Below, in pieces: positions 41,474-50,887 of a stretch of 64,000 nt of DNA. Position 1 is the stretch's first letter. Each line of letters starts with the position of its first letter. The notes beneath the pieces are model-generated. The model saw only the letters and a program-made list of their open reading frames with translations. It did not search any database and was not told the origin of the DNA. Where the stretch lies: assembly GCF_016595215.1 (NCBI RefSeq), contig NZ_JAENHK010000001.1:248001-312000 (forward strand), read 5' to 3'. The stretch is from Chryseobacterium paridis (lineage in GTDB: Bacteria; Bacteroidota; Bacteroidia; Flavobacteriales; Weeksellaceae). A program made the translations under genes and the position numbers.

Positions 41474-44389
41474 TTAAAGAGTGGCTTGAAGACCAAAGGT
41501 TATTGTTCTCATCGCAGGATATCTATAATAGGTTGTCCCATCTATAGCCTGCTCAGGATCCATTCCTTTATGCTTAGAGAATGTCAGCAGGTTTTCTGCC
41601 TGAAGGTAGATTCTGAACTTTCTCAATCCTAGCTTTCCAAAATAATCAGAAGGTAGGGTATACCCAATACTAACATTTTTCACCCTTGCATAAGTTCCTG
41701 AATATAAAAATCTTGAAGAAGCGGATGTCCAGTTATTGGTTTTTGTACTTAAAGCAGGAACATCTGTATTTGGATTCTCTGGAGTCCATCTATTAAGCAT
41801 TTCAGCACTCCATGCCCGACCTCCGGCACTTCCATTAGACATTAACATCGTGTAGTCTGTATCAAGAATCTTTCCTCCAACCCTAAAAGTTACCAATCCT
41901 GAAAAATCAAAATTTTTGTATGTTATACTTGTGGTAATCCCACCCGAAATCTTAGGTAAAGAAGAACCCTGTAGAGTTTTTGTAGCTTTAGCATATTCTG
42001 AGGTTGTACCTTCTACAGTATTACCATTTGTATCCTGATAGATATATTTCCATAGAGGAGCTCCATTACTTGGATCAACACCTATCCATTCTGGAATAAA
42101 AAAGTCATAAACAGAACCTCCTACTTCTAATAATTTAGTTCCGGTTACAATCGAACCTTTTGGAAGTTTAGTAATTCTATTCTTCAACGTAGTCAAATTC
42201 ACATCAACATCCCACTGAAAATCGTCTGTTTTAACTGGCGTTGTAAATAGTGAGAATTCAAATCCCGTATTTTTCAATTCACCAATATTTGCAGAATAAC
42301 CCGTAAAGCCAAGAGAAGGAGCTAAGGGCCTGTCAAACAAAAGATCTTTACTCTGACGCTGGAAATATTCTACATTTCCTTTAACTCTATTATTAAATAC
42401 TGCAAATTCAAGTCCTACATTTAAGTTAAGGTTAGTCTCCCATTTTAAACTCGGAGTAGGAAGTCGGCTCGCCACTGTTCCTCCTTCACCCAAATTGTTA
42501 TAAAATGCATATAAACTCTGATAAGCATAATAAGTACTTAATTTATCATTCCCTTGCCCTCCATAACTTGCACGAAGAGTAAGCTGATTAAAGAAGTTCA
42601 TATTTTTAATAAAACTCTCATTAGATAATTTCCAGGAACCACCTACAGACCAAAATGTCCCCCACCTATTTTCACGTGAAAATCTTGAAGAGCCATCTGC
42701 TCTTATAGATCCGGAAACAAAATAGGTATTTTTAAAATCATATTCTGCTTTACCTAAAAAACTCAGTAAGCCTAATTTATCACTATTCCCACTGAAACCA
42801 CCTAATAATGCTGCAGCATCTGGCTCATAATAATAAGGTAAAGAAAATTGACTCCTATTTCCTGAAATGGTTTGATATTCATAATGATAAAACTCTTGTC
42901 CCGCTAAAACATTAAAATGATGTTCGTTGAATTTTTTATCATATGTCAAAATATTACTCGTTGTATAAGATAAAGTTCTCGAATTTGTTTTTGTTACAGA
43001 GCCTCCTATTTCACTTCCCTCTCCTAGTAACGGATTGGAATAGTAGTGTCCGTTATAATTCACGAGATCAACCGAGAAACTGGATTTAAATTTCAATTCC
43101 GGCAAAAAGGTAAAGTCCAAAAATCCTTTTCCTGAAAAGTTATCTTCTCTGTTCTCATTTTTATCTAATGGTAAGGTTGCGGCAGCGTTTTGATTTTGCA
43201 ATGCAGCCGTAGGTCTGTACTTTCCAAAATCGTAGATATAGTTTCCATTAGCATCTAGACGATAGCTTCCATCCGAATTTCGCTCGTAATATGGATAAAA
43301 AGAAGGGATCACTCTGGCAGCATTGATAATATTATCCGTTCTTGAATCTGAAGAAGGCGGAGCTTCCTGAAGACTATTAGTATAGCTCAAATTAGCTCCT
43401 ACAGTTAACCATTTTTTAACTTCATTATTAATCTTTAGCCTTGCACTGTATTTTGTAAAACCAGAACCTATGGCAATTCCTTTATCATCCAGGTATCCTA
43501 ATGAGAAAAAATAATTTCCTTTTTCATTTCCACCACTAAAGTCGAGATCTACCTGATTTCTGGAAGCAACTCTTTGAAGAATATCTCTCCAGTCATCATT
43601 CCATAAAGCTTTGGCTCCTGGTAAAAGTTTCCCATCTGTCCCCACTGGCTGAGCATAATTCTGACCATACGGATTAATTCCCAATTCATTTACTAAATTA
43701 TTAGTAGCCATCTGTGCTGCCTGTTGTGATGAAACCTGAGGGGATCTGTATCCATTTCGCAAAGCCTCCCAATACAACTGAAAGTACTGATCTGTATTTA
43801 CTTGTTTATAGTCCTTTACTGCTCTACTTGAAAATCCCTGGCTAATATTAAAATTAACACGGGGTTCTCCTTTTTTCCCGGATTTAGTGGTAACAATAAT
43901 AATCCCATTCGCCCCTCTTGATCCATATAAAGAACTTGCAGTAGCATCTTTTAATACACTAATGGATTCAATATCATTTGGGCTGATAGAATTAATATTT
44001 CCATCAAAAGGAATCCCATCTACTACAAATAACGGATTGCTTGAAGCACTGATAGAGCCAATCCCTCTAATACGAATTGTTGCAGTTGCACCGGGCTGTC
44101 CTGAAGCGCTTACTGCCTGCAATCCTGCAACCTGCCCTTCAAGAGCTTTAGTGATATTCGTTACAGGTCTGTTATTAATCTTCTCACTGGAGATTGTTGC
44201 TACCGAACCGGTATAACTTGTTCTTTTAGCTTTTCCATAAGCTACTACCACAACTTCGTCTATATCTTTTTCACGAAGTGTATCTTTTTTAAGTTTTATT
44301 TCCTGGCCACTTACACTTATAATTCCCAGAAAAAATAAAGCACCTGGAGGGATCCAGATTTTAGCATTAAATAAAGTTTTACTATTCAT
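41474..44389 (-). CDS. SusC/RagA-like TonB-dependent transporter under SAM riboswitch control
   Basis: This 971-residue outer-membrane receptor takes up large nutrients with SusD as lid. A signal peptide ends near VSGQEIK. A TonB-box-like segment (EVVVVAYGKAKR) leads directly into the plug (NRPVTNITKALEGQVAGLQ, ends NRPVTNI and EGQVAGLQ; SLYGSRGANGIIIVTTKSG, core SLYGSRGANGII). The N-terminal carboxypeptidase-like extension of many SusC proteins is absent. The barrel ends with GLQATL. The SAM-I riboswitch upstream suggests that it imports a methionine-related compound or peptide; this is inferred. Confidence 0.92.
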   Translation of the reverse strand: MNSKTLFNAKIWIPPGALFFLGIISVSGQEIKLKKDTLREKDIDEVVVVAYGKAKRTSYTGSVATISSEKINNRPVTNITKALEGQVAGLQAVSASGQPGATATIRIRGIGSISASSNPLFVVDGIPFDGNINSISPNDIESISVLKDATASSLYGSRGANGIIIVTTKSGKKGEPRVNFNISQGFSSRAVKDYKQVNTDQYFQLYWEALRNGYRSPQVSSQQAAQMATNNLVNELGINPYGQNYAQPVGTDGKLLPGAKALWNDDWRDILQRVASRNQVDLDFSGGNEKGNYFFSLGYLDDKGIAIGSGFTKYSARLKINNEVKKWLTVGANLSYTNSLQEAPPSSDSRTDNIINAARVIPSFYPYYERNSDGSYRLDANGNYIYDFGKYRPTAALQNQNAAATLPLDKNENREDNFSGKGFLDFTFLPELKFKSSFSVDLVNYNGHYYSNPLLGEGSEIGGSVTKTNSRTLSYTTSNILTYDKKFNEHHFNVLAGQEFYHYEYQTISGNRSQFSLPYYYEPDAAALLGGFSGNSDKLGLLSFLGKAEYDFKNTYFVSGSIRADGSSRFSRENRWGTFWSVGGSWKLSNESFIKNMNFFNQLTLRASYGGQGNDKLSTYYAYQSLYAFYNNLGEGGTVASRLPTPSLKWETNLNLNVGLEFAVFNNRVKGNVEYFQRQSKDLLFDRPLAPSLGFTGYSANIGELKNTGFEFSLFTTPVKTDDFQWDVDVNLTTLKNRITKLPKGSIVTGTKLLEVGGSVYDFFIPEWIGVDPSNGAPLWKYIYQDTNGNTVEGTTSEYAKATKTLQGSSLPKISGGITTSITYKNFDFSGLVTFRVGGKILDTDYTMLMSNGSAGGRAWSAEMLNRWTPENPNTDVPALSTKTNNWTSASSRFLYSGTYARVKNVSIGYTLPSDYFGKLGLRKFRIYLQAENLLTFSKHKGMDPEQAIDGTTYYRYPAMRTITFGLQATL

Positions 44390-44476
44390 AATTAATTTTG
44401 TTTATCAAATATATCGAAAAAAATCACCCTTTATTGAAATACAGCAAAAGGCACCAATATAATTGATAACCAAATG

Positions 44477-44569
44477 CTTATCTTTCCTTAAAAGGCTGAA
44501 TGTAACACCTTGCCTCAGGCAGGTTGTTAAGACTTCACAGGGTCAGTTCCCTCCATCTTTCTTTATAAG
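44477..44569 (-). promoter_or_regulatory. SAM-I (S-box) riboswitch
   Basis: On the minus strand the leader reads CTTATAAAGAAAGATGGAGGG at the 5' side (ends CTTATA and ATGGAGGG), then AACTGACCCTGTGAAGTC, TTAACAACCTGC, GCAAGGTGTTACATTC, and closes with GATAAG, which pairs with CTTAT. The order and core elements (GGAGGGA, GACCCTGTGAAG, CAACCTGC, AAGGTG) are those of the S-box aptamer. Binding of SAM should shut off the SusC/SusD genes downstream. Confidence 0.92.
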
Positions 44570-44587
44570 CCGATCGAAATATGGATG

Positions 44588-44618
44588 CAAATCTAAAAAC
44601 AATTAGTCTACAAAACAA
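44588..44618 (-). promoter_or_regulatory. Promoter of the SAM-riboswitch operon
   Basis: On the minus strand TTG (44618-44616), a 20-bp spacer and TAGATTTG (44595-44588) fit the Bacteroidota promoter. Transcription would begin about 12 bases before the aptamer. Confidence 0.75.
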
Positions 44619-44634
44619 GTAGACTAATTGTTTT
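44596..44634. repeat. Perfect 15-bp inverted repeat over the -33 region
   Basis: AAAACAATTAGTCTA and its complement flank a 9-base centre that contains the -33 TTG. On the plus strand a T run follows, as in a terminator, but no plus-strand gene ends here. A second control site on the SusC/SusD promoter is more likely. Confidence 0.6.
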
Positions 44635-44817
44635 TTTATCCTTATTTCACAAAAATTAACTTAAATTTTTCATAAATAGTATATTATTAAGCCTTTACGA
44701 AAGTTAGAGTATCAGAAACATGAGAAATATCATTAAAAACAATACCACATAATCGCAATCTAAATAAAAATAGAAAGCCTTGGTGTTTATCAAAAAAATC
44801 TTTTTTAATTTTATACT
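44635..44817. other. Non-coding region before aroQ
   Basis: About 180 AT-rich bases with no open frame and no further RNA element that I can see. It must hold the aroQ promoter; TAATTTTA at 44807-44814 is only a partial match to the -7 consensus and lies too near the ATG. Confidence 0.4.
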
Positions 44818-45222
44818 ATGAAAATTTTAATTGTAAATGGTCCTAATCTCAATTTATTAGGCACAAGGGAACCTGAAATATATGGTACAATTTCAATGGA
44901 AGAATATTTAGAAAAACTGAAAACTGAATTTCCTTCCTATGAATTGAATTATTATCAGTCTAATATTGAAGGAGAATTGATCAACAGGCTTCAGGAAGAT
45001 AATTTCGATGCAGTTATAATTAATCCCGGAGCTTTTACGCACTACTCTTATGCAATAGCTGATTGTTTAAAAAATATTCAAAAACCTAAAATAGAAGTCC
45101 ATATTAGCAATATATATAAAAGGGAAGAGTTTCGTCAAAAATCCGTGACCGCTACTTATACAGATGCTGTATTATCAGGTTTTGGTCTGCAGGGATATAG
45201 ATTGGCACTTCTGAGTTTTTAA
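44818..45222 (+). CDS. aroQ: Type II 3-dehydroquinate dehydratase
   Basis: It converts 3-dehydroquinate to 3-dehydroshikimate in the shikimate pathway. The 134-residue protein shows all family motifs: VNGPNLNLLGTREPEIYG with Arg17 and the catalytic Tyr22, NPGAFTHYSYA with His75, and VHISNIYKREEFR with His95. It is slightly shorter than the usual 140-150 residues but complete. It is a single gene closed by a terminator. Confidence 0.96.
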   Translation: MKILIVNGPNLNLLGTREPEIYGTISMEEYLEKLKTEFPSYELNYYQSNIEGELINRLQEDNFDAVIINPGAFTHYSYAIADCLKNIQKPKIEVHISNIYKREEFRQKSVTATYTDAVLSGFGLQGYRLALLSF

Positions 45223-45246
45223 ATTTTGCTAAAACAAGAATACCCA

Positions 45247-45271
45247 AAAAGCCTCATCGATGATGAGGCTT
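45247..45271. terminator. Bidirectional terminator between aroQ and pckA
   Basis: AAAGCCTCATC and GATGAGGCTTT pair around GAT, with A and T runs outside. Both convergent genes can use it. Confidence 0.88.
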
Positions 45272-45301
45272 TCATTTTATTTTATATTCAGATTGTATAT
45301 C

Positions 45302-46918
45302 TTAAATAGTTTGTTCTTGTAATTGAGGACCTGATGCAATCAATTTTTTTCCTTCCTCAGTGTTACAATACTGCTCAAAGTTCTTAATGTATCTTGATGC
45401 CAGATCTTTTGCTTTTTCTTCCCATTCACTTGCATCATTATATGTATTTCTAGGATCCAAAATACCTTCAGTAACGCTTGGTAATGAAGTAGGAATTTCC
45501 AAGTTCATAATTGGAACTCTTGTCTTAGGAGCATTTTCAATTGATCCATCAATGATTGAATCGATAATAGCTCTTGTATCTTTTAATGAAATTCTTTTTC
45601 CAGTACCGTTCCAACCAGTATTTACCAAGTAAGCTTTTGCTCCATGCTCCTTCATTTTACCAATCAATGTCTTAGAATACATTGTAGGGTGTAATGTAAG
45701 AAACGCTTCACCAAAAGCTGGAGAGAATGATGGTTCCGGAGAAGTAATCCCTCTTTCAGTACCCGCTAGTTTAGAAGTATATCCACATAAGAAGTGGTAC
45801 TGTGCCTGATTTTCATCTAAAATAGAAACCGGAGGCAATACTCCGAACGCATCTGCAGATAGATAAACAATCTTTTTCGCATGTCCTGCTTTTGAAGGCA
45901 AAACAATTTTATTAATATGATAAATTGGGTAAGAAACTCTTGTATTTTCTGTAATTGAACCATCTGTATAATCAGAAGCACCATTGTGTACCACAACATT
46001 TTCAAGAAGAGCATCTCTTTTAATTGCTCTGAAAATATCCGGTTCTTTCTCTTCAGATAAATCAATTACTTTAGCATAGCAACCTCCCTCATAGTTGAAT
46101 ACTCCATTATTATCCCAACCATGCTCGTCATCCCCAATTAGATATCTTTTCGGATCTGCAGATAAGGTTGTTTTACCAGTTCCTGAAAGGCCGAAGAATA
46201 AAGCAACATCTCCTTCTTCACCTACGTTTGCAGAACAATGCATAGATGCCATACCTTTCAATGGAAGGTAATAGTTCATCATTGCAAACATTCCTTTTTT
46301 CATTTCTCCACCATACCAAGTACCACCGATGATCTGTAGCTTTTCAGTAAGGTTAAACATTACAAAGTTTTCAGAGTGTAATCCCTGAGCTTCCCAGTTC
46401 GGGTTAGTTGTTTTAGAACCATTCACTACTGTGAAATCAGGTTCTCCAAAGTTTTCCAGCTCATAATGAGAAGGGCGGATGAACATATTAGTAACGAAAT
46501 GCGCCTGCCATGCAACTTCTACGATAAATCTTACTTTAAGTCTTGTATCTGCATTTGTTCCACAAAAAGCATCTACTACATAAATTTTCTTAGAAGAAGA
46601 AAGTTGGTCTAGCACTAATCCTTTACAAGACTGAAAGATTTCTGCTGTCGTTGGTAAATTTACTTTACCGTCCCAGAAAATTGTGTCTCTTGTAACATCA
46701 TCCTGAACAATATATCTGTCTTTAGGAGAACGGCCAGTAAAAATTCCTGTTTTTACTGATACTGCACCAGATTCCGTAAGCTCAGCTTTCTCAAACCCCT
46801 GATTATCAGAAGAAACTTCTGCCTGATATAATTCCTCATAAGAAGGATTATATATGAGTTCGTAGTCTCCTTTAATCCCTAATTTTTGTAAATCCTGGAT
46901 GATTTTAGCGTGTTTCAT
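45302..46918 (-). CDS. pckA: ATP-dependent phosphoenolpyruvate carboxykinase
   Basis: It converts oxaloacetate to PEP with ATP, the first committed step of gluconeogenesis. The length (538) is normal. The P-loop [16 protein letters not shown] lies at about residues 240-255, followed by [23 protein letters not shown] (ends IGDDEHGW and EGGCYAK) with the metal-binding Asp. The substrate motif [12 protein letters not shown] is near residue 60. It is a single gene. TAATTTTG on the minus strand at 46961-46954 may be its -7 element. Confidence 0.97.
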   Translation of the reverse strand: MKHAKIIQDLQKLGIKGDYELIYNPSYEELYQAEVSSDNQGFEKAELTESGAVSVKTGIFTGRSPKDRYIVQDDVTRDTIFWDGKVNLPTTAEIFQSCKGLVLDQLSSSKKIYVVDAFCGTNADTRLKVRFIVEVAWQAHFVTNMFIRPSHYELENFGEPDFTVVNGSKTTNPNWEAQGLHSENFVMFNLTEKLQIIGGTWYGGEMKKGMFAMMNYYLPLKGMASMHCSANVGEEGDVALFFGLSGTGKTTLSADPKRYLIGDDEHGWDNNGVFNYEGGCYAKVIDLSEEKEPDIFRAIKRDALLENVVVHNGASDYTDGSITENTRVSYPIYHINKIVLPSKAGHAKKIVYLSADAFGVLPPVSILDENQAQYHFLCGYTSKLAGTERGITSPEPSFSPAFGEAFLTLHPTMYSKTLIGKMKEHGAKAYLVNTGWNGTGKRISLKDTRAIIDSIIDGSIENAPKTRVPIMNLEIPTSLPSVTEGILDPRNTYNDASEWEEKAKDLASRYIKNFEQYCNTEEGKKLIASGPQLQEQTI

Positions 46919-47048
46919 TTTACTTATATTTTCTATTTCTTTTTTTAGTCCAACAAAATTAAATATTAATTTATTGTTACAGGTGGTTAAATATAATGAT
47001 ATAAGTCAGAATGGCAAAGAAAAATACGGGATAGCAAATGATTAAAAA

Positions 47049-47951
47049 TCAATTAATTATATCGTTCCATTCAAAAATAGTAGTAAAACCTTTTCCCCGA
47101 AAATAGTCCTTAAAGCCCCTAAATTTGGCACTCATGACAAAATCTCCACCCCAGGCTCCTAAACTTTTCACAAAAACCGGACAGTCCTGGAAGAGTTTTT
47201 CTTTAACAGTAGGAATATTCAAAAATTGAGAAATTTTTTGCTCATGAATCGTCATTAAATGTGAAAAATAATATAATTCACTACATAATAAAATATCATG
47301 GGTAAGTTTTGAAAATTCATCTACCAGTTCCTGAGATTTAGTCCTGGATTTGTAAAGGTTAATTCCTTCCCTGCTGTCTTGTTTTTGATTTAAATGGATA
47401 AAGATCAACTGGTTTTTGAACTCAGGATCAAAGATTACTTTCTTATATTGTATTTCCGGCTTGTTCTGATATAGAATAGCAGACTGTTCTTTGGCAACGG
47501 CTATATCATAACCGCTTCCACCCAAACTCAGAGTATTCAATTGAAATGGATCTACATCTGCCCAAACAGAAAGATTATTCATTAGAGTTGAGCTACTGCC
47601 AAATCCAAAATCGGAAGGAAACTGGAGATTTGTTTTTAACAAATAAGTGTCTGTAAAGGTAAATTTCTTGTCAGAAAGTTGCTGAACATTCTTTAAAGTT
47701 TTTAAAATGAATTCAGCATTTGAAGAATTATTGGTTTCAATAATTTGCCAAGTTTCATAATTGATGATGACTTTTAGCCAAATCTTATTCTGATGATAAG
47801 CTTCCCAGAAAACCAATGACTTCCCATCGTTTTGTTCTTCAAAGAAAAACTCTTGTCCTAGCTTGGTGGGTACCGCTAAAACAAGAGCTCCGTCTATTGC
47901 GAAATATTCTGAAGTAAGCATTAGCTTCCCTGGTGAAAATATCTCGACCAT
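47049..47951 (-). CDS. GYDIA-type GHMP kinase
   Basis: GHMP kinases phosphorylate small alcohols such as mevalonate, homoserine or galactose. The ATP loop FGFGSSSTLMNN and the family motif SGGYDIAVAKEQ type (here GGSGYDIAVAKEQ) match the flavobacterial GYDIA subgroup, whose members often lie near mevalonate-pathway genes. The substrate is not established. The ATG at 47951 (MVEIFSPGKLML) is chosen over the start at 47978, which lies inside fabD. It follows fabD by 10 bp, so the genes are cotranscribed. Confidence 0.85.
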   Translation of the reverse strand: MVEIFSPGKLMLTSEYFAIDGALVLAVPTKLGQEFFFEEQNDGKSLVFWEAYHQNKIWLKVIINYETWQIIETNNSSNAEFILKTLKNVQQLSDKKFTFTDTYLLKTNLQFPSDFGFGSSSTLMNNLSVWADVDPFQLNTLSLGGSGYDIAVAKEQSAILYQNKPEIQYKKVIFDPEFKNQLIFIHLNQKQDSREGINLYKSRTKSQELVDEFSKLTHDILLCSELYYFSHLMTIHEQKISQFLNIPTVKEKLFQDCPVFVKSLGAWGGDFVMSAKFRGFKDYFRGKGFTTIFEWNDIIN

Positions 47952-47961
47952 AGTATTTCTA

Positions 47962-48837
47962 TTAAATTGCAGAGGCAACGTCTACAGAACTATCAATCTT
48001 CTTGATCAATCCTTGTAACGTTTTTCCAGGTCCAACTTCTACAAAGTTAGAAGCACCATCTTTGATCATATTCTGAACAGATTGCGTCCACTTTACAGGA
48101 CCTGTTAGTTGTGCAATAAGATTTCGTTTAATTTCATCAGGGTTAGTAACCGCTGTTGTAGTTATATTCTGATAAACAGGTATCGTTGCTTTTCTGAACT
48201 TTGTCTGCTCAATGGCAGCTGCCAATTTCTCTTGTGCAGGTTGCATCAAAGGAGAGTGGAAAGCCCCATTCACAGGTAACAACAAAGCTCTTCTCGCTCC
48301 TGCTTCTTTCAATTTTATACAAGCTTCTTCTACTGCAGCTGTTTCTCCGGAAATTACTAATTGTCCGGGACAGTTATAATTTGCAGGAACTACAATACCA
48401 TTGATCTGAGCACAAATCTCTTCAACTTTGGCATCTTCCAATCCTAAAATCGCAGCCATAGAGCTGGGATTAGCATCACACGCTTCCTGCATTGCTCTCG
48501 CTCTTTCAGAAACTAATTTAAGACCATCATCGAAGGACAGTACTCCATTAGCTACTAATGCTGAAAATTCACCTAAAGAATGTCCGGCTACCATTTCGGC
48601 ACCAAGACCATTTACTGCTTTTAAAGCAGCTACTGAATGTATAAAAATAGAGGGCTGAGTAACCTCTGTTTTCTTAAGATCTTCATCTACTCCGTTAAAC
48701 ATAAGAGATAGAATGTCAAAACCTAAAATTTCATTGGCAGATTCCATCAAATCCTTTATGTCTTTTCGAGAATCATATAATTCTTTTCCCATCCCAACGA
48801 ATTGAGAACCCTGCCCAGGAAATACAAGTGCTTTCAT
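47962..48837 (-). CDS. fabD: Malonyl-CoA:ACP transacylase
   Basis: It loads malonyl groups onto ACP for fatty-acid synthesis. The acyl-transferase motifs are GQGSQFVGMG (8-17), the nucleophile elbow GHSLGE with Ser87, and the catalytic His194 (GAFHSPLM). The 291-residue length is normal. TATATTTG on the minus strand at 48866-48859 is a likely -7 element. The GHMP kinase gene follows closely. Confidence 0.96.
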   Translation of the reverse strand: MKALVFPGQGSQFVGMGKELYDSRKDIKDLMESANEILGFDILSLMFNGVDEDLKKTEVTQPSIFIHSVAALKAVNGLGAEMVAGHSLGEFSALVANGVLSFDDGLKLVSERARAMQEACDANPSSMAAILGLEDAKVEEICAQINGIVVPANYNCPGQLVISGETAAVEEACIKLKEAGARRALLLPVNGAFHSPLMQPAQEKLAAAIEQTKFRKATIPVYQNITTTAVTNPDEIKRNLIAQLTGPVKWTQSVQNMIKDGASNFVEVGPGKTLQGLIKKIDSSVDVASAI

Positions 48838-48905
48838 CTATTAATTTAAAATATTATGCAAATATAAATATAATATTAAGAAATCCTTTACAACAATGCG
48901 CTTCT

Positions 48906-50849
48906 CTAAGGAACTAAACGAATAACACGATATCCTGTATTCACGTAAGCTCCGTTGGCTTTGGACTTTACAAATTCAAACTTGGTGGCAAGCTGGGTCT
49001 GAACTTTGTTCATCTGTTTAAAGATTTCCCCTTTTTTGTTTTCTCTGGTCAACATGTCATTTACGACATCAAAACCAATGATTGCATATCTTGGAGGAGT
49101 TTTACAATATTTACTTTTATAGGCAGCAAGAATTTCTTTTTCAAAACTTCCGTCTGTATTTATTTTTCTGTCCATCAGATAAACAAGATTAGCCTGACTT
49201 AGGTCATCTACCTTTTTCTCAAAACTTGGAACATAATACATACTGAAAGCTTTTATTCCCTGTACTTCTTTTGTTAGAGCAATTACTCTATTTGAAAAAG
49301 CTTCCCCAACTCCATCATTGTCACTAGCTAAAATCGCTATAACAGGAGCAGACTGTCCGGTCATCATATTCTGATCTGACTTCACATCGGCTGGAGAGTT
49401 TACAATAGTTACATTCGGATTTTTAACTGCTTTTTCAAGACCTGCTTTGATGTAATTTGCATTCTCTTTCTTACCATCTGCAACGATATAGATCTTTTGA
49501 TCTGAATATACTGCTTTTACTTCATCAACAATTTTATCAGCATAGGTTTGGTCATTCGTCTCAATAATAACCAGATTACTGTAGTTATACAATTCCGGAG
49601 AATTAGCAAATGGAGCTACAATAGGAATTTTTTGAGTTTTAGTAAAATCCAGAACATCTATCACATTAGATTTAAAGAAAGGTCCAATGATCAAGTCTGT
49701 ATTGTTTGGATTGATTTGCGTTAGTGAATTTCTAAATGATGCTTCATTTCCGGAATCCACTATTTTAATATCTAACTTCTGCCCATTTCTGGCATTTCTT
49801 TCAATAGCTAATTTGGCACCAGTAAGGAAGTCCATTGCCATTGTTCGGTACTGTGTCTCATTAGTACTATATCCGAAAGGAAGCATTAATACAACGCTTA
49901 ACGCATCTCCGCTTTTCTTAATATATGCAGGATCAAGTTTTTTAATTTTTAAAACCATTCCTGTCTTTAATCCATGAGATAGATCTGGATTTAAAGCTAT
50001 TAATTCGTCAATAGAAACTCCATATTTATTAATAATAGAGAAAACAGTGTCACCCTGCTGAACCGTATAGGTTACATAATCATCTGATGAATCTACATTA
50101 CTGGTATTGGATGAATTATTAGAAGACTTTTCGTTGCCTGAATCCATTTTCGTTTTAGGATTAACCGGTTCAGAAACGGCAGCTGTTGTATTAGCTTTTT
50201 TAACTTTGATAACTTCACCAGGCTTCAATCCCTTTTCTTCTAATCCGGGATTTAATGTATACAATTCTTGTTGGCTTACTCCAAATTGTTTGGTAATTCT
50301 ATAATAATTATCTTTTGCCTGAATAGTATAGCTTTCTTCATTCGTTGCCACTGGTGTTGTTGGCACATTTGTAACAGTTTCCACTGGCTTAGAAGCTACA
50401 ACTTGTTGTTGCTCACCGCCATATTTTTTAATACTTTCAAAAGGCAGAGTAATCTCATCACCAATTTTCATATGTGAATCCAGTTCAGGATTCAATTTTC
50501 TTAAATCTGTCTCAGAAATACGATATTGTTTAGTGATTCCATATATGGTCTGTTTTGGCTGCAAAACAATTTTACCTAATTGAGAGGAAGCGGGTTTAGC
50601 CTTTTCAATAACCGCAGCTTTAGTGACAGTAGTTGTTTTAGTTTTATCAGCTTTAACTGTCAAGACATCACCAATTGCAAGTTTGCCTTCTTTAAATTTT
50701 GGATTTAGTTTCAGCAGTTCATCCACAGTTATGCCATATTTTTTAGCAATATTATAAGGATTATCTCCTTTAACTACGGTATGTGATTGTTGAGCAGAAA
50801 CGCCCAAAACCATACATAAACTGGATAGAATAAAAAACCTTTTTATCAT
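48906..50849 (-). CDS. Exported four-LysM protein with a periplasmic-binding-like domain
   Basis: A signal peptide (about residues 1-20) precedes four LysM domains at about 23-66, 94-136, 173-217 and 260-303. Each has the pattern of a turn, two helices and LNP (for example ELLKLNPKF and ELIALNPDL). Linkers are Ser/Thr/Asn-rich. Residues from about 318 to 640 resemble a type I periplasmic-binding or LpoA-like domain (IGPFFKSNVIDVLDFTKTQ, core GPFFKSNVIDVL). LysM binds peptidoglycan, so the protein probably acts on or senses the cell wall. It lacks a known catalytic domain. Confidence 0.88.
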   Translation of the reverse strand: MIKRFFILSSLCMVLGVSAQQSHTVVKGDNPYNIAKKYGITVDELLKLNPKFKEGKLAIGDVLTVKADKTKTTTVTKAAVIEKAKPASSQLGKIVLQPKQTIYGITKQYRISETDLRKLNPELDSHMKIGDEITLPFESIKKYGGEQQQVVASKPVETVTNVPTTPVATNEESYTIQAKDNYYRITKQFGVSQQELYTLNPGLEEKGLKPGEVIKVKKANTTAAVSEPVNPKTKMDSGNEKSSNNSSNTSNVDSSDDYVTYTVQQGDTVFSIINKYGVSIDELIALNPDLSHGLKTGMVLKIKKLDPAYIKKSGDALSVVLMLPFGYSTNETQYRTMAMDFLTGAKLAIERNARNGQKLDIKIVDSGNEASFRNSLTQINPNNTDLIIGPFFKSNVIDVLDFTKTQKIPIVAPFANSPELYNYSNLVIIETNDQTYADKIVDEVKAVYSDQKIYIVADGKKENANYIKAGLEKAVKNPNVTIVNSPADVKSDQNMMTGQSAPVIAILASDNDGVGEAFSNRVIALTKEVQGIKAFSMYYVPSFEKKVDDLSQANLVYLMDRKINTDGSFEKEILAAYKSKYCKTPPRYAIIGFDVVNDMLTRENKKGEIFKQMNKVQTQLATKFEFVKSKANGAYVNTGYRVIRLVP

Positions 50850-50887
50850 AGTAGATAATTATAATTTACAAAAATACTTCTTTAAAA

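Noticed and set aside
44596..44634. Palindrome as a plus-strand transcription terminator
   Set aside because: It has a T run on that strand, but no plus-strand gene ends upstream. Its overlap with a minus-strand promoter makes an operator more likely.
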